Assembly (NCBI GenBank): GCA_903856725.1
Contig: CAIOCT010000031.1
Location: forward strand, 1-64,000
Reading direction: 5' to 3'
Source: an uncultured Verrucomicrobiota bacterium
Lineage (GTDB): Bacteria; Verrucomicrobiota; Verrucomicrobiia; Opitutales; Opitutaceae
DNA: 64,000 bases
Below, one piece after another: positions 45,776 through 57,544 of the stretch (position 1 is the first letter of the stretch; the number at the start of each line of letters is the position of its first letter). The position numbers and the translations under genes are program-made. Under the pieces are notes generated by a model. The model was given only the letters and a program-made list of their open reading frames with translations. It did not search any database and was not told the origin of the DNA.

Positions 45776-46870
45776 TTAATCATGGTGGCGGTGAATGATG
45801 CCTTGGGCCAACCGCTCGCGAATGGCTTCACCCATTTGGGTAGTACTCAACGGAGTCTTAGTTCCAAGATCAGCCGTATGCTTACCTTCCTCTAGGGCTA
45901 AATTGACGGCGGCCTCGACTTCGGAAGCCTCTGCTTCAAGACCGAGTGAATGCCGAAGCAACAGGGCCACTGACAGGATGGTGCCGACTGGATTGGCGAT
46001 GCCCTTGCCCGCGATGTCCGGAGCCGAACCGTGAATCGGTTCATAAAGACCATGCTTCCCTGCGCCGAGTGAAGCGCTGGGCAATACGCCTAACGAACCA
46101 GCCAGGACCGCCGCTTCATCGGTTAAAATATCACCGAACATATTTTCTGTTACAATCACATCAAATTGAGGCGCATGCGTGATCAAACGCATGGCGCAGG
46201 AATCAACCAGTTGATGCTCAAGCTTAACGTCAGGGAATTCCCGGCTAACTTCGATTGCCACCTTTCGCCACAGGCGCGACGATTCGAGAACATTAGCTTT
46301 ATCGACCGAGGTAACAAACTTGCGGCGCTTTTGCGCGAGCTGAAAAGCGAGCCGAACAATTCGACGGATCTCCCAATCCGTATAGATGAGAGTATCCACC
46401 GCACGTTCACCCTCAGGGGTCATTGTGCGTCCCTTGGGTGTGCCAAAATAAAGTCCACCAGTCAGTTCACGGATCACGACAAAATCCACCCCAGCCACCC
46501 GTTCGGGTTTCAGAGGTGAAAGTTTAGCGAGTGATGGATAGGGGCGGACCGGACGCACATTAGCGTAAAGCCCAAGCGCCTTGCGGATGGCGAGCAAGCC
46601 CTGCTCAGGGCGCACGGTTGCTTGCGGGTCATCCCACTTGGGTCCACCCACCGCGCCTAACAACACTGCATCTGCCGCCTGACACGCAGCGAGAGTATCG
46701 TCAGGCATAGCAGTTCCTTTAGCATCGATTGCACAGCCTCCCAGCAAATGCTCGGAGAAATTAAATTTATGACCATAGCGCTGGGCGACAGCCTCGAGCA
46801 CGAGTCGAGCTTCATTGACTACCTCAGGGCCAATCCCGTCACCGGGGGTAAGAGCGATTTTTGCGTTCAT
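45776..46870 (-). CDS. leuB: 3-isopropylmalate dehydrogenase
   Basis: 364 residues. IALTPGDGIGPEVV start, substrate motif RPVRPYPSLAKLSPLKPE, and the family block TENMFGDILTDEAAVLAGSLG with the Mg-binding Asp residues. It makes the leucine precursor 2-oxo-4-methylvalerate and, with cimA present, also acts on 3-methylmalate for isoleucine. 9 bases after cimA. Confidence 0.97.
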   Translation of the reverse strand: MNAKIALTPGDGIGPEVVNEARLVLEAVAQRYGHKFNFSEHLLGGCAIDAKGTAMPDDTLAACQAADAVLLGAVGGPKWDDPQATVRPEQGLLAIRKALGLYANVRPVRPYPSLAKLSPLKPERVAGVDFVVIRELTGGLYFGTPKGRTMTPEGERAVDTLIYTDWEIRRIVRLAFQLAQKRRKFVTSVDKANVLESSRLWRKVAIEVSREFPDVKLEHQLVDSCAMRLITHAPQFDVIVTENMFGDILTDEAAVLAGSLGVLPSASLGAGKHGLYEPIHGSAPDIAGKGIANPVGTILSVALLLRHSLGLEAEASEVEAAVNLALEEGKHTADLGTKTPLSTTQMGEAIRERLAQGIIHRHHD

Positions 46871-46879
46871 GAAATAATT

Positions 46880-48496
46880 CTATTTTTGAGCGAACTCTTG
46901 AGTCACAGCATATTCAAAACCATCAGCCAGAGCCAACCAAGTTGCTTCCAAAATATTTGCGCCGGCCCCAACCGTGCTCCAGCGGCGAATCGGGCCAGCC
47001 GGATTATTGCCTTTGCTGTCGTCATGCCAATCGATGAGCACGCGGGTCACCGCCGCCGTGCCATTGTTAGAATTTAAAATGCGCACCTTGTAGTCGGCGA
47101 GCTGAATATTTTTTACGGCTGGAAAATGCGGCTGGAGCGCTTTGCGCAGCGCTTGATCGAAAGCGTGCACCGGACCAGTGCCTTCCGCTGCGGTATGAGC
47201 TTCCTGATGGCCAACCTGCAATTTAATGGTGGCTTCAGCCATACTACGCGCGCCATGCCGGCTAACCATCACACGGTAATCGACCAGCGCAAAAGGCGCC
47301 TGATAATCGAGCGATAATCGGCGCACTAATAACGCCAAACTCGCTTCGGCCGCTTCAAAAGAAAATCCTGCGTACTCCTTGGCCTTGATAAGTTCGACAA
47401 TTTTTGCGCCGGTCGCCGCATCAAGATTGGCCAAACCGAGTTCGCTAGCTTTAGAGACGACATTAGCCCGACCGGAGAGCTCGCTGACGACCACACGCAT
47501 GGCGTTACCAACTAAGGCAGGGTCAATATGCTGATAAGCGTCGGGATGGCGCTGCATGGCCGAGACGTGCACGCCAGCCTTGTGGGCAAAAGCACTATTG
47601 CCGACATAAGCCATGTGCTCATTCGGTGCGAAATTTGCTACCTCTGCGACAAAACGTGCCACTTCATGTAAGCGGGGCAAAGCGCCCGAAGGTAACGCCT
47701 GAAGGTTAAGCTTTAACTCCAGCGCCGGAATAACCACGCACAAATTAGCATTACCACAACGCTCACCATAGCCATTGATGGTACCCTGAACATGACGAGC
47801 ACCCGCCCGCACAGCGGCTAAGCTATTCGCGACCCCGCAACCTGTATCATCGTGGGCGTGAATCCCCACGGCTACAGTCGGCCCGAGCTTGGCCTTAACT
47901 GTCTGCACGGCCGCCTCTACCTGCCAAGGCAAGGAGCCCCCATTGGTATCACACAGGACAATGGTCTCGGCCCCACCGCGAACGGCTGCCTGTAAAGTCT
48001 GCAAGGCATAAGCTCCATCTAAGTGATAACCGTCAAAAAAATGCTCAGCGTCATAGATCACGCGTTTTCCCTGGCTCCGCAGATAAGCCACCGTGTCCTC
48101 AATCATTTTAAGATTTTCCTCTAACGTCGTGCGGAGAATTTCCTTCACCTGCAAAATAGATGATTTGCCAAAAATTGCACAAACGTCAGTGCCGGCCGCG
48201 ACTAGGGCCCGAATGCTGGGGTCATCTGCGGCCTGGAGACTGGCGCGACGGGTCGCCCCAAAAGCCACCAGTTTGGCCTGAGCCCAAGATTCTGACCGCG
48301 CCTGCGCAAAAAAAACTTCATCCTTCGGATTGGAACCCGGCCAACCGCCTTCAATAAAAGCCACGCCTAATTCGTCGAGCTTGCGCGCGATGCGCAACTT
48401 GTCGTCGACCGAATACGAGATCCCTTCGGTCTGCGCGCCGTCGCGCAACGTGGTATCAAAGATCTCGATGGATGAAGGCGAAGAATGCTTAGGCAT
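46880..48496 (-). CDS. cimA: Citramalate synthase
   Basis: 538 residues. The DRE-TIM barrel start is IEIFDTTLRDGAQTEG, with VAFIEGGWPGSNPKDEVFF, the family marks that separate CimA from LeuA; then HAHDDTGCGVANSLAAVRAG and a C-terminal regulatory domain. It makes (R)-citramalate from acetyl-CoA and pyruvate, the start of the threonine-independent isoleucine route. It uses the LeuCD and LeuB encoded beside it. Its start overlaps the end of leuD by 8 bases. Confidence 0.92.
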   Translation of the reverse strand: MPKHSSPSSIEIFDTTLRDGAQTEGISYSVDDKLRIARKLDELGVAFIEGGWPGSNPKDEVFFAQARSESWAQAKLVAFGATRRASLQAADDPSIRALVAAGTDVCAIFGKSSILQVKEILRTTLEENLKMIEDTVAYLRSQGKRVIYDAEHFFDGYHLDGAYALQTLQAAVRGGAETIVLCDTNGGSLPWQVEAAVQTVKAKLGPTVAVGIHAHDDTGCGVANSLAAVRAGARHVQGTINGYGERCGNANLCVVIPALELKLNLQALPSGALPRLHEVARFVAEVANFAPNEHMAYVGNSAFAHKAGVHVSAMQRHPDAYQHIDPALVGNAMRVVVSELSGRANVVSKASELGLANLDAATGAKIVELIKAKEYAGFSFEAAEASLALLVRRLSLDYQAPFALVDYRVMVSRHGARSMAEATIKLQVGHQEAHTAAEGTGPVHAFDQALRKALQPHFPAVKNIQLADYKVRILNSNNGTAAVTRVLIDWHDDSKGNNPAGPIRRWSTVGAGANILEATWLALADGFEYAVTQEFAQK

Positions 48497-49082
48497 GGCG
48501 CGCTTCGTAGGCTTGCGCCTGACCCGCGAATTTCTGCAAATAGCCGAGTTCGTCTACTCCATCCAGCAAGCAGGTGCGAGAGAACGGATCGATCGGGAAA
48601 TTAATCGGAGCTTGCCCGGGCCAAGCCACGGTTGAAGCACGCAGATCGACCGTCACGGGGAGATCATGATTTTTAGCCCGAGCCGCGAGCAAGGCCGCGT
48701 GAGCGGCCGGTTGAATCACGACTGGAATCAACCCATTTTTAAGCGAGTTACCTTTAAAAATATCGGCAAACATCGGGGAGATCACGGCCTGAAAACCCCA
48801 ACCCACTAAGGCCCACGGAGCGTGCTCACGCGAGGAGCCGCAGCCAAAATTATTACCGGCCACTAAAATTTTGGTCCCTTTCGCCTCAGGCTGATTCAAA
48901 ATGAAGGCGGGATTAGGCGAGCCATCGTCGAGATAACGCCAGTCGCAGAAAAGTTTTTCCCCCAGGCCTAGCTTATCGGTTACTTTGAGAAACCGCGCCG
49001 GGATAATCTGATCGGTATCAACATCCGTGTTAGATAGCACGACGCAGCGGGCCGTGAGAGTGGTGAATTTGGGTGCGCTCAT
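48489..49082 (-). CDS. leuD: 3-isopropylmalate dehydratase small subunit
   Basis: 197 residues. The aconitase swivelling domain has [16 protein letters not shown] and the stretch [17 protein letters not shown]. With LeuC it isomerises isopropylmalate and also citramalate. Overlaps leuC by 4 bases (ATGA) and cimA by 8. Confidence 0.97.
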   Translation of the reverse strand: MSAPKFTTLTARCVVLSNTDVDTDQIIPARFLKVTDKLGLGEKLFCDWRYLDDGSPNPAFILNQPEAKGTKILVAGNNFGCGSSREHAPWALVGWGFQAVISPMFADIFKGNSLKNGLIPVVIQPAAHAALLAARAKNHDLPVTVDLRASTVAWPGQAPINFPIDPFSRTCLLDGVDELGYLQKFAGQAQAYEARHA

Positions 49083-50500
49083 GATTGACCTCCGTTTAAT
49101 AAAACTCGCGGATCAGCAATACAACCGGCCACCGCCGTAGCGACGGCAGTGAGCGGTGAGGCGAGCACGGTGCGACCGCCTTTACCTTGCCGGCCCTCAA
49201 AATTGCGATTGGAAGTCGAGACGGCCAATTGGCCTGGAGAAAGTTGATCGCCATTCATCGCGATGCACATTGAGCAACCAGCCTCGCGCCAATCGGCGCC
49301 AGCTTCTTTAAATATCCGATCTAAGCCCTCGGCTTCCGCAGCCTGTTTGACGGACTGCGAACCAGGAACGACCATCATTTTTACGCTCGAGGCAACTTTA
49401 CGCCCCCTCAGCAGATGGGCGGCCGCACGCAAGTCAACGAGCCGTGAATTCGTGCAGGAACCGAGAAACACAACATCAACTGGTTGGCCGAGGATTGGTT
49501 TCCCGGCTTCAAATTTCATGTAGGCGAGTGATTTTTCAAGCCCGGCGCGCTCCGCGGCATCAGCTAAGCTCGACGGCAACGGCAGCGGTTGTGTAATCGC
49601 GACGCCCTGCCCCGGATTGGTGCCAAAGGTAACCATCGGTTCGAGACTGTGGGCATCGAGCGTGACCGTCTTATCGTAGGTTGCGCCCTGATCCGTGGGC
49701 AACTGGCGCCAGCGAGCAACCGCCTGATCCCAGGCGGCGCCCTTCGGCGCAAATTCACGCCCCGCCACAAAATTAAAGGTCTTATCATCTGGCGCTACCA
49801 TACCAGCACGGGCACCGCCCTCAATCGACATATTACAAACCGTCATGCGGCCTTCCATGTCGAGCGCGCGAATAGCCGAGCCAGTATATTCAAACACATG
49901 GCCGGTTCCGCCGCCGACGCCAATCTTGGCCAACACGGCGAGAATAATATCTTTAGCGGTAACGCCAGGCCGCAGCGCACCATCAACTCGCACTTCGCAG
50001 GTCCGCGCTTTACGCTGAAGCAAGCATTGCGTGGCTAGGACATGACCGACCTCGCTTGTGCCGATGCCGAAGCCGAGAGAGCCGAAAGCGCCATGTGTCG
50101 AAGTATGGCTGTCACCACACACGATAGTCATGCCCGGTTGAGTAAAGCCCTGTTCTGGCCCAATGACGTGAACAATACCCCGTTGCACAGAATTCAAACC
50201 ATAGATCCGGACGCCGTGGGCTAAAGCATTAGCCTCGAGCAAGCGTAATTGAATCCGCCCCATTTCATCAGCAGCCTCGTAGCCGCCTTTAGTGGGGATC
50301 GAATGATCCATCGTGGCGACCGTGCGATCAGGACGAAGCACTTTTAGGCCGCGCTCTTTAAGCACGGCAAAGGCCTGCGGCGAGGTCACTTCATGCACAA
50401 GGTGCAAATCGATATAGAGCACGGCGGGGGCACCAGGCTCTTCGGCGACGACATGATTGTCCCAGATTTTCTGAAACAGTGTTTTGGGATTCTGGCTCAT
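49079..50500 (-). CDS. leuC: 3-isopropylmalate dehydratase large subunit
   Basis: 473 residues. [4Fe-4S] ligands: CTNSR ([13 protein letters not shown]) and [23 protein letters not shown] is the aconitase marker. It overlaps leuD and leuA by 4 bases each, implying translational coupling. Its substrates are citramalate and isopropylmalate. Confidence 0.97.
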   Translation of the reverse strand: MSQNPKTLFQKIWDNHVVAEEPGAPAVLYIDLHLVHEVTSPQAFAVLKERGLKVLRPDRTVATMDHSIPTKGGYEAADEMGRIQLRLLEANALAHGVRIYGLNSVQRGIVHVIGPEQGFTQPGMTIVCGDSHTSTHGAFGSLGFGIGTSEVGHVLATQCLLQRKARTCEVRVDGALRPGVTAKDIILAVLAKIGVGGGTGHVFEYTGSAIRALDMEGRMTVCNMSIEGGARAGMVAPDDKTFNFVAGREFAPKGAAWDQAVARWRQLPTDQGATYDKTVTLDAHSLEPMVTFGTNPGQGVAITQPLPLPSSLADAAERAGLEKSLAYMKFEAGKPILGQPVDVVFLGSCTNSRLVDLRAAAHLLRGRKVASSVKMMVVPGSQSVKQAAEAEGLDRIFKEAGADWREAGCSMCIAMNGDQLSPGQLAVSTSNRNFEGRQGKGGRTVLASPLTAVATAVAGCIADPRVLLNGGQS

Positions 50501-52101
50501 GGAGAATGAATTGAAACGGTGGGGGTTTGTTGAGGATGCTGAGCTCGACTCGTAGCCTGACGGGAAAGCACTTGGTTTAATGAAGCGATGTAGGCCTTTG
50601 CGCTGGCCACTACGATATCGGTATCGGCACCGTGGCCGTGACTTGAACGCTGGTCTTCATGCCGCACGCGCACCGAAGCCTCGGCGAGGGCATCGATGCC
50701 CTCAGTGACTCCGTTAATACCAAATTCGAGCAACGTAACGGGGAGATTAACAATCGCGTCGATCGCTTTATAGGCCGCATCGACGGGACCCGTTCCGCTG
50801 GCTGCGTAGTTATGGATTTTACCAGCAGGATCACGCAAGCGCACCGTCGCGGTGGGAACGCTTGTCGTGCCGCAGACAACCTGAAGATTTTCCAAGGCCC
50901 AGAGCTCAGGGACGGTGGCGCGCTCGTCGGACGCCAGTGCAATCAAATCAGCATCATGGACCGCTTTCTTACGATCAGCGAGTTTCTTAAACTCATTAAA
51001 AGCCTTGAGCAAAGCATCGCCCTCAAGTGCATAGCCGAGTTCGGCTAGCCGTTTCGAAAAAGCCGCGCGGCCAGAATGTTTACCCAAAACGAGAGTGGTC
51101 TGCACCGCACCCACATCCTCGGGGCGCATGATTTCATAGGTCTGCGCATTTTTAATCATGCCATCTTGGTGAATGCCCGATTCATGCGCGAAGGCATTGG
51201 CTCCCACGATGGCTTTATTAGGCGGTAATGGATAACTGGTGTTATGCGCGACTAGCTTGCTGGTGCGGCAGAGTTGGGTGGCATCGATGCCTGTAGCTAA
51301 GCCAAATTTTTCTCCGCGGGTCCGAATCGCCATCACGACTTCCTCCAGTGCGGCATTACCAGCGCGTTCGCCGATTCCGTTGATCGTTACTTCCGCTTGG
51401 CGCGCTCCGGCCCGAAGACCGGCCAATGAATTTGCCACGGCCAAGCCAAGATCATCATGACAGTGAACTGAAATGATTACATTTTTCGCCCCGGGGGTAT
51501 GCTCAATGATGCCCGCGATCAGAGCGCCATACTCATCGGGCATTGTGTACCCCACGGTATCAGGAATATTAAGTGTGGTCGCCCCTGCCTTAATCACCGC
51601 CTCGAGCACTTGATATAAAAAGAGCGGATCGCTCCGCCCCGCATCCTCAGGCGAAAACTCAATGTCGGCGCACAACGATTTAGCAAATGCGACCATCTCG
51701 ACCGCACGGGCTAACATCTCCACGCGGGACATCCGCAGCTTATGCTCCAGATGAATATCACTGGTGGCGAGGAACGTATGAATGCGCGGGCGCTGCGCGC
51801 CTTTAACGCCCTGCCAAGCCGCCTCAATATCTTTACGGGTACAACGAGCGAGCCCGCAGATAACCGGTGGTTCTTTTTGGGGGCGCCCCACCACTGCCAC
51901 TTGTCCAACTTCAGCCGCAATCGCTTGAACCGCAGCCAAATCATCAGGGGAAGCCGCGGGGAAACCCGCCTCGATCACATCAACCCCCAACCGCGCAAGC
52001 GCCCGCGCCACTTCGAGCTTTTCAGCTGAAGTCATAGATGCGCCAGGTGCTTGCTCGCCGTCGCGCAGACTGGTGTCGAAAATGCGAACGTAGTCAGACA
52101 T
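50497..52101 (-). CDS. leuA: 2-isopropylmalate synthase
   Basis: 534 residues. [18 protein letters not shown] and [16 protein letters not shown] at the start, [20 protein letters not shown] in the barrel, and a C-terminal regulatory domain ([31 protein letters not shown]) with a trailing extension. It commits to leucine. A 104-base gap to ilvC holds a weak GCCCGC/GTGGGC hairpin but no T-run. Likely feedback regulated by leucine. Confidence 0.95.
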   Translation of the reverse strand: MSDYVRIFDTSLRDGEQAPGASMTSAEKLEVARALARLGVDVIEAGFPAASPDDLAAVQAIAAEVGQVAVVGRPQKEPPVICGLARCTRKDIEAAWQGVKGAQRPRIHTFLATSDIHLEHKLRMSRVEMLARAVEMVAFAKSLCADIEFSPEDAGRSDPLFLYQVLEAVIKAGATTLNIPDTVGYTMPDEYGALIAGIIEHTPGAKNVIISVHCHDDLGLAVANSLAGLRAGARQAEVTINGIGERAGNAALEEVVMAIRTRGEKFGLATGIDATQLCRTSKLVAHNTSYPLPPNKAIVGANAFAHESGIHQDGMIKNAQTYEIMRPEDVGAVQTTLVLGKHSGRAAFSKRLAELGYALEGDALLKAFNEFKKLADRKKAVHDADLIALASDERATVPELWALENLQVVCGTTSVPTATVRLRDPAGKIHNYAASGTGPVDAAYKAIDAIVNLPVTLLEFGINGVTEGIDALAEASVRVRHEDQRSSHGHGADTDIVVASAKAYIASLNQVLSRQATSRAQHPQQTPTVSIHSP

Positions 52102-52205
52102 GAATGTGAGGATTAAATTTAAAGGTAAGACTGCTCCGTTTCATTGAGCCCCTAAAGGCCCACTAACAAGGAGCGGGCTTACCCGTGAGGGCAATTACGA
52201 CTCAA

Positions 52206-53216
52206 TCATTTACTAATCGTGACGGGATTAAGAAACGGCATCATGGCGCGGAGCTTAGCGCCCACGACCTCGATCTTCTGACCGCGTTCTTGATTACGGA
52301 ATTTATTCATGGTCTTGCGGCCGTACTTATTATTTTCGTCGATGAAGCGCTTGGCGAATTTGCCCTGCTGGATATCCTTCAGGATGCGCTTCATTTCTTG
52401 CTGCGTCTGCTTGGTAACGACGCGCGGGCCGGAGACGTAGTCGCCCCACTCCGCTGTGTCCGAGACCGAATAGCGCATGTAGTTGAGGCCACCACGATAC
52501 ATGAGATCAACGATAAGCTTCAGCTCATGCATGCACTCGAAGTAAGCGATCTCAGGTTGATAGCCGGCGTCGACGAGCGTCTTGAAGCCGGCCTTAACCA
52601 GCTCAGCGCAACCGCCACACAACACCGCTTGCTCACCGAATAAATCGGTCTCTGTCTCTTCAGTAAAGGTTGTCTGCAGCACCCCAGCGCGGGTGCAGCC
52701 GATGCCACGACCGTAGGACAGCGCTAATTTTTTGGCTTGGCCGGTTGGATTTTGATAAACAGCGATGAGGCCAGGAACGCCGCCGCCCTCTTGGAAAACT
52801 TCCCGCACGCGATGGCCAGGGGACTTGGGCGCAATCATCGTGACGTCGACATTCTTCGGCGGAACGATCCCACCAAAGCGAATATTAAAGCCGTGGGCGA
52901 ACATCAGCATCTTGCCTGCCGTGAGGTGGGGGGCAATTGATTCACGGTAGAGGCGAGCTTGGATATGATCCGGCACCAGCACCATGATGACGTCGGCCCA
53001 CTGGGCAGCAGCATCCACTGAGCACACGGTAAGGCCGGCTTTTTTGGCCTTAGCCACGGACTTGCTTTTGAGCGAAAGACCAACGCGCACTTGCACCCCA
53101 CTCTCTTTTAAATTGAGGGCGTGGGCGTGGCCCTGAGAGCCGTAGCCGATGATCGCGACTTTTTTACGGCGGATGAGTGAGAGGTTTGCGTCTTTGTCGT
53201 AGTATATTTTAGCCAT
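52206..53216 (-). CDS. ilvC: Ketol-acid reductoisomerase (class I)
   Basis: 336 residues. The nucleotide-binding motif is [29 protein letters not shown], then the Mg-binding knot domain with [19 protein letters not shown] follow. The class I short form. It acts on the acetohydroxy acids made by IlvBH. 44 bases after ilvH. Confidence 0.98.
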   Translation of the reverse strand: MAKIYYDKDANLSLIRRKKVAIIGYGSQGHAHALNLKESGVQVRVGLSLKSKSVAKAKKAGLTVCSVDAAAQWADVIMVLVPDHIQARLYRESIAPHLTAGKMLMFAHGFNIRFGGIVPPKNVDVTMIAPKSPGHRVREVFQEGGGVPGLIAVYQNPTGQAKKLALSYGRGIGCTRAGVLQTTFTEETETDLFGEQAVLCGGCAELVKAGFKTLVDAGYQPEIAYFECMHELKLIVDLMYRGGLNYMRYSVSDTAEWGDYVSGPRVVTKQTQQEMKRILKDIQQGKFAKRFIDENNKYGRKTMNKFRNQERGQKIEVVGAKLRAMMPFLNPVTISK

Positions 53217-53260
53217 GGTAATAAAAACTAAGGATTAAGCAGTGAGGGTTAATAAATAAA

Positions 53261-53827
53261 TTAAACTGACATCGAAAGACCGGAGTCATCGTTGCCATGA
53301 TCCGCTGAAGTATCGGTGCGAACCAACGGTGGCGCCGACGACAGCAATGCGCTGCCACGAGCCATCGCTACAGCGCCCGTGCGCACAATCTCGACAATGC
53401 CATAAGGCCGGAGCACGAGTTCAAATTTTCCGATTTTCTCGGGCGTACCGGTTACTTCAATAACAAGCGTTTCTTCATCAACGTCCACCACGCGAGCGCG
53501 GAAGACCTCGACGAGCTGCAACACTTGCGCGCGAGTCTGTGGGGTGACCTTAACCTTCACGAGGCCGAGCTCACGCATAAGCGCTGATTTGTGAGTCAAA
53601 TCGTCAACGCGCAAGACATTGACGAGCTTATAGAGATTAGCTTCGACGATCCGAGCGCCTGCATCGGTCGCCTCAACTACTACGGTCAGGCGAGAGACAC
53701 CCGTCTGCTCGGTCCGACCAACCGTCAGGGAATCGATATTAAAATTACGCCGCCGAAAAAGTGAGGAGATTCGGTTGAGGACGCCAGGGACGTCTTCCAC
53801 GTAAGCGATGAGAGTATGTTTAGCCAT
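53261..53827 (-). CDS. ilvH: Acetolactate synthase small (regulatory) subunit
   Basis: 188 residues. N-terminal ACT domain HTLIAYVEDVPGVLNRISSL with the glycine used for valine binding, and a C-terminal domain. It ends in a Ser-rich tail (GNDDSGLSMSV). It sets valine feedback on IlvB. 12 bases after ilvB. Confidence 0.96.
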   Translation of the reverse strand: MAKHTLIAYVEDVPGVLNRISSLFRRRNFNIDSLTVGRTEQTGVSRLTVVVEATDAGARIVEANLYKLVNVLRVDDLTHKSALMRELGLVKVKVTPQTRAQVLQLVEVFRARVVDVDEETLVIEVTGTPEKIGKFELVLRPYGIVEIVRTGAVAMARGSALLSSAPPLVRTDTSADHGNDDSGLSMSV

Positions 53828-53839
53828 GAGAGGAGAAGT

Positions 53840-55687
53840 TTAGCGGCGGTTAGACTTACGCAGAGCGGGACGAGCTGCTTTCTTAGCGACCGGCAAAGTT
53901 TTGCCACGACCGCGGGGAGTGGCACTTGTTTTCACGGGAGCAGCCGAAGCTGCCGGCATTTCCCAGTCTTTGTCAGAGCCCGCTTCCAGCATCACATCCT
54001 GCTTAGGCCGACGGATCATCTTATCGAGATCAGCTCCAGCCGGCACCATGGGGAATACGGAATCTTCTTTCTCTACGACAAAATCGATTACGACCGTACC
54101 CTTTGTCGCTAGAGTTTTTTCTACGGTAGATTTAACATCACCGCGTTGGTTGCAGCGCAGCCCTTTGAGGCGATAGGCCTCTGCTAGTTTAACGAAATCT
54201 GGGCCTGTCATCGGCGTAGCGGCGTAGCGCTTGTCGTAGAAAAATTCCTGCCATTGGCGGACCATGCCGAGGAAAGAGTTATTAATGATAGCTACATTGA
54301 CCTTAATGCCTTCCTGCTCAGCCGTGGCCAATTCACACGAAGTCATCTGAAAGCCACCATCACCCACGACGACCCAGACATCTTTGTCTGGGCAGGCAAA
54401 TTTAGCGCCGATGGCCGCCGGCAAGGCGAAGCCCATGGTACCCAAGCCACCAGAAGTAATCAGTGAGCGCGGTTTTTCGTGACGATAATATTGCGCCTCC
54501 CACATTTGATGCTGCCCCACATCTGTGACCACGATCGTGTCGCGTTTTTGAGTCAGGCGCCAAAGATCATTGATGACGTGGGCGGCATAGAGATGCCCAC
54601 TATCGGGTAAGGCCTGAATATCACGCACGGCGGCATCCCCGCGTTGGGCGTTAATCGAAGTCCACCAATCGGAGTGCGTGCCTTTTTTAACCTGAGGTTC
54701 AATCAGCGCGAGCACTTCGCGCAGATCGCCAATCAGGGCGACATCGACTGGGACATTTTTATTAATCTCAGTCGGATCAATATCGACGTGGATTTTTTTG
54801 GCATTAAGAGCGTAGGTCTTGAGGTTGCCGGTAACGCGATCATCGAAGCGCATGCCGAGCGCTATCAGCAAGTCGGCCTGCTGAATAGCTTGGTTGACCC
54901 AAGCTTCACCATGCATGCCCATCATGCCCAAATTAAGGGGTGAAGAAGCGGGAATCACACCGAGCCCGAGCAAGGTGGTGGTGATAGGAATGCCGGCTTT
55001 TTTGGCCAGCGCGAGCACTTCAGCGGTGGTGCCAGATTTAAGAATACCCTGCCCTGCCAAAATGAGCGGGCGCTTGGCTGAATTAATCAGATCTGCAGCG
55101 CGCGCGTATTCTGACATCGGTGCATGGTAGCTGGGGCGGTAACCCGGTAAACGGGGGGCCGCACCCTCCCAGTCGAATTCTGCCGTCATCTGCTGAGCGT
55201 CCTTGGTAATATCCACCAAAACCGGTCCCGGACGACCACTCTTGGCAATATAGAATGCTTCGCGAATAGCGCGGGCAATATCGCCTGGTTTCGTCACAAG
55301 ATAATTATGTTTGGTAATCGGCAAGGTAACGCCGGTCACGTCGGTTTCTTGAAACGCATCGGTCCCGATCGCCTTGGAGCCAACTTGGCCGGTGATGCAG
55401 ACAATCGGCGAGGAGTCCATCATCGCGGTGGCGATACCGGTAACCATGTTGGTCGCGCCTGGACCGGAGGTGGCAATGGCGACGCCTACTTTACCGCTAG
55501 CCCGAGCATAACCGTCGGCCATGTGGGTAGCGCCCTGTTCATGACGCACGAGCACGTGGTGAATTTTAGGGTATTTAGTCATTGCATCGTAGGTGGGCAA
55601 AATCGCCCCACCCGGATAGCCGAAAACGACGTCGACACCTTCTTTTTGTAAACACTCCCAAATGATTTCTGCTCCTGTGAGTTTCAT
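53840..55687 (-). CDS. ilvB: Acetolactate synthase large (catalytic) subunit
   Basis: 615 residues. The N-terminus GYPGGAILPTYDAM and VRHEQGATHMADGYAR carry the TPP glutamate region; GDGGFQMTSCELAT and NNSFLGMVRQWQ make the TPP/Mg site. It makes acetolactate and acetohydroxybutyrate. Beyond about 570 there is a basic/Ala-rich tail (PRGRGKTLPVAKKAARPALR) not normally present. Gap of 37 bases to ilvD. Confidence 0.97.
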   Translation of the reverse strand: MKLTGAEIIWECLQKEGVDVVFGYPGGAILPTYDAMTKYPKIHHVLVRHEQGATHMADGYARASGKVGVAIATSGPGATNMVTGIATAMMDSSPIVCITGQVGSKAIGTDAFQETDVTGVTLPITKHNYLVTKPGDIARAIREAFYIAKSGRPGPVLVDITKDAQQMTAEFDWEGAAPRLPGYRPSYHAPMSEYARAADLINSAKRPLILAGQGILKSGTTAEVLALAKKAGIPITTTLLGLGVIPASSPLNLGMMGMHGEAWVNQAIQQADLLIALGMRFDDRVTGNLKTYALNAKKIHVDIDPTEINKNVPVDVALIGDLREVLALIEPQVKKGTHSDWWTSINAQRGDAAVRDIQALPDSGHLYAAHVINDLWRLTQKRDTIVVTDVGQHQMWEAQYYRHEKPRSLITSGGLGTMGFALPAAIGAKFACPDKDVWVVVGDGGFQMTSCELATAEQEGIKVNVAIINNSFLGMVRQWQEFFYDKRYAATPMTGPDFVKLAEAYRLKGLRCNQRGDVKSTVEKTLATKGTVVIDFVVEKEDSVFPMVPAGADLDKMIRRPKQDVMLEAGSDKDWEMPAASAAPVKTSATPRGRGKTLPVAKKAARPALRKSNRR

Positions 55688-55724
55688 ATTATGCTAGGTA
55701 AGATTTTGAAGAAATAGAAAATAA

Positions 55725-57395
55725 TTAATTGGTAACTGCGCCGACCGCAGCGGAGGAAACGGTATTGGCATATTTAGCCATGACCCCGCGTAAATAGCGA
55801 GGCGCAGGCGCAGTCCAATTTTTCCGCCGCGCGGCCAATTCCGCGGACGGTACATCGAGCTGCAGACGACGAGTCGCCACGTCGATATCAATCGGATCGC
55901 CCTCGCGCACGAGAGCGATGAGCCCACCCACGAAGGCTTCGGGAGCAACATGGCCAATCGAGAAACCGCGGGTGGCACCCGAAAAACGTCCGTCGGTAAG
56001 TAACGCGACGGTTTCAGACATGCCCGCACCGGCGAGCGCCCCCGTGACTCCAAGCATTTCGCGCATACCAGGGCCGCCCTTAGGTCCTTCGTAGCGAATC
56101 ACCACGACATCACCGGGTACAATTTTTTGCGCATTCACAGCAGCCATGGCATCCTCCTCGTTGTTAAAAACTCGGGCAGGGCCACGAAAATTCTTAATGG
56201 CGCTACCGGCAACTTTAAGCACCCCCCCCTCTTCGGCCAAATTACCATGCAGAATAACAAGGCCCCCGGTTGTTTTGAAAGGTTTGTCGGTGGGACGAAT
56301 GACCTGCTGCCCAGTCGTCTCGGGAGCCGCCGCCACTTCTTGCCCAATTGTTCGCCCCGTAACGGTGAGACAGTCTTGATGTAACAAGCCGCCCTCGAGG
56401 AGACGGCGAAGCAGGAGGGAAATACCACCAGCCTGATGCATTTCGACTGCTGTGTAGAGCCCACCGGGTTTAAGGGTGGCGATCGTCGGGGTACGCGCGC
56501 TGATCGTGTCAAATTCATCAATCTGCAAAGCCACATTCGCTTCCCTCGCCAGCGCCAATAAATGCAGCACGGCATTCGTTGAACCGCCGGAGGCGGCGAC
56601 CGAAGCAATGGCATTCTCGAAAGCGGGACGCGTCATGATTTGCGACGGCTTTAAATTTTTCCTCACCAGATCCATGACGAGTTCGCCGCAGCGAAAGGCT
56701 GCTTGATTTTTTGCTTCGTCGGTAGCCGGGATGCCATTAAGGCCAACCGGCGAAATTCCAATAGCCTCCATAATAGTGGCCATCGTATTAGCGGTAAACT
56801 GACCACCGCAGGCACCCGCGGTTGGACAGGCGGTGTTTTCGATCGCTTGAAATTCTTTTTGATCGATCTTGCCGGCGTTAAAAGCACCCACGGCCTCAAA
56901 GACATCTTGAACCGTCAGAGACTTACCATGGTGGTGACCATGATTGATTGAACCGCCGTAGAGCGCTAAACCGGGGATATCCATCCGCGCCAACGCCATC
57001 ATGACGCCAGGATTAGTTTTATCGCAGGCAGAAAGACAAACCAAGCCGTCAAGACTGTTACCGCGAGCCACGAGCTCAATGGAGTCGGCGATCAATTCGC
57101 GACTGATGAGTGAGGTTTTCATCCCTTCGGTGCCCATCGTGATACCGTCTGATATTGAGACGGTATTAAATTCCAAGGGGGTGCCACCAGCCGCACGAAC
57201 ACCGGCTTTAACATGCTCAGCTAGAGTACGCAGGTGGAAATTACAGGGCCCGATCTCGGTCCAAGTATTGGCAATACCAATCAACGGTTTACTTAGATCG
57301 GCGTCGGTAAAGCCGACGGCTTTCATCATGGCCCGGGCCGGCGCGCGGCTAGGACCGTCGGTGACAACTTGACTATGGCGTTTGCCTGATTCCAT
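55725..57395 (-). CDS. ilvD: Dihydroxy-acid dehydratase
   Basis: 556 residues. Fe-S ligands in [12 protein letters not shown] and [17 protein letters not shown], Mg site regions, and the C-terminal [19 protein letters not shown]. It makes the 2-oxo acids for valine and isoleucine. First gene of the ten-gene branched-chain cluster; the leader and terminator described upstream sit between its promoter and its start. Confidence 0.97.
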   Translation of the reverse strand: MESGKRHSQVVTDGPSRAPARAMMKAVGFTDADLSKPLIGIANTWTEIGPCNFHLRTLAEHVKAGVRAAGGTPLEFNTVSISDGITMGTEGMKTSLISRELIADSIELVARGNSLDGLVCLSACDKTNPGVMMALARMDIPGLALYGGSINHGHHHGKSLTVQDVFEAVGAFNAGKIDQKEFQAIENTACPTAGACGGQFTANTMATIMEAIGISPVGLNGIPATDEAKNQAAFRCGELVMDLVRKNLKPSQIMTRPAFENAIASVAASGGSTNAVLHLLALAREANVALQIDEFDTISARTPTIATLKPGGLYTAVEMHQAGGISLLLRRLLEGGLLHQDCLTVTGRTIGQEVAAAPETTGQQVIRPTDKPFKTTGGLVILHGNLAEEGGVLKVAGSAIKNFRGPARVFNNEEDAMAAVNAQKIVPGDVVVIRYEGPKGGPGMREMLGVTGALAGAGMSETVALLTDGRFSGATRGFSIGHVAPEAFVGGLIALVREGDPIDIDVATRRLQLDVPSAELAARRKNWTAPAPRYLRGVMAKYANTVSSAAVGAVTN

Positions 57396-57489
57396 GGAGG
57401 TAAAGATTAGATGATATTGTTGAAATTATTGCAACACGGCGAGAATTGGTTCGGGAACAGGTGCTGGGATTGCGTCATATTCGTAAAAT

Positions 57490-57520
57490 AAAAAAACCGC
57501 CCCTTTTTCGGTGGGCGGCT
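57490..57520 (-). terminator. Attenuator terminator upstream of ilvD
   Basis: On the minus strand AGCCGCCC (57520-57513) pairs with GGGGCGGTT (57503-57495), giving an 8-bp stem followed by a T-run of seven and more T further on. Its 5' arm GCCGCCC is exactly complementary to GGGCGGC (57574-57568) inside the preceding leader frame, so a competing antiterminator can form. It is 25 bases past the leader stop and about 95 before ilvD. Confidence 0.85.
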
Positions 57521-57544
57521 TCCTGATTTTGAGATTTTTTTCTC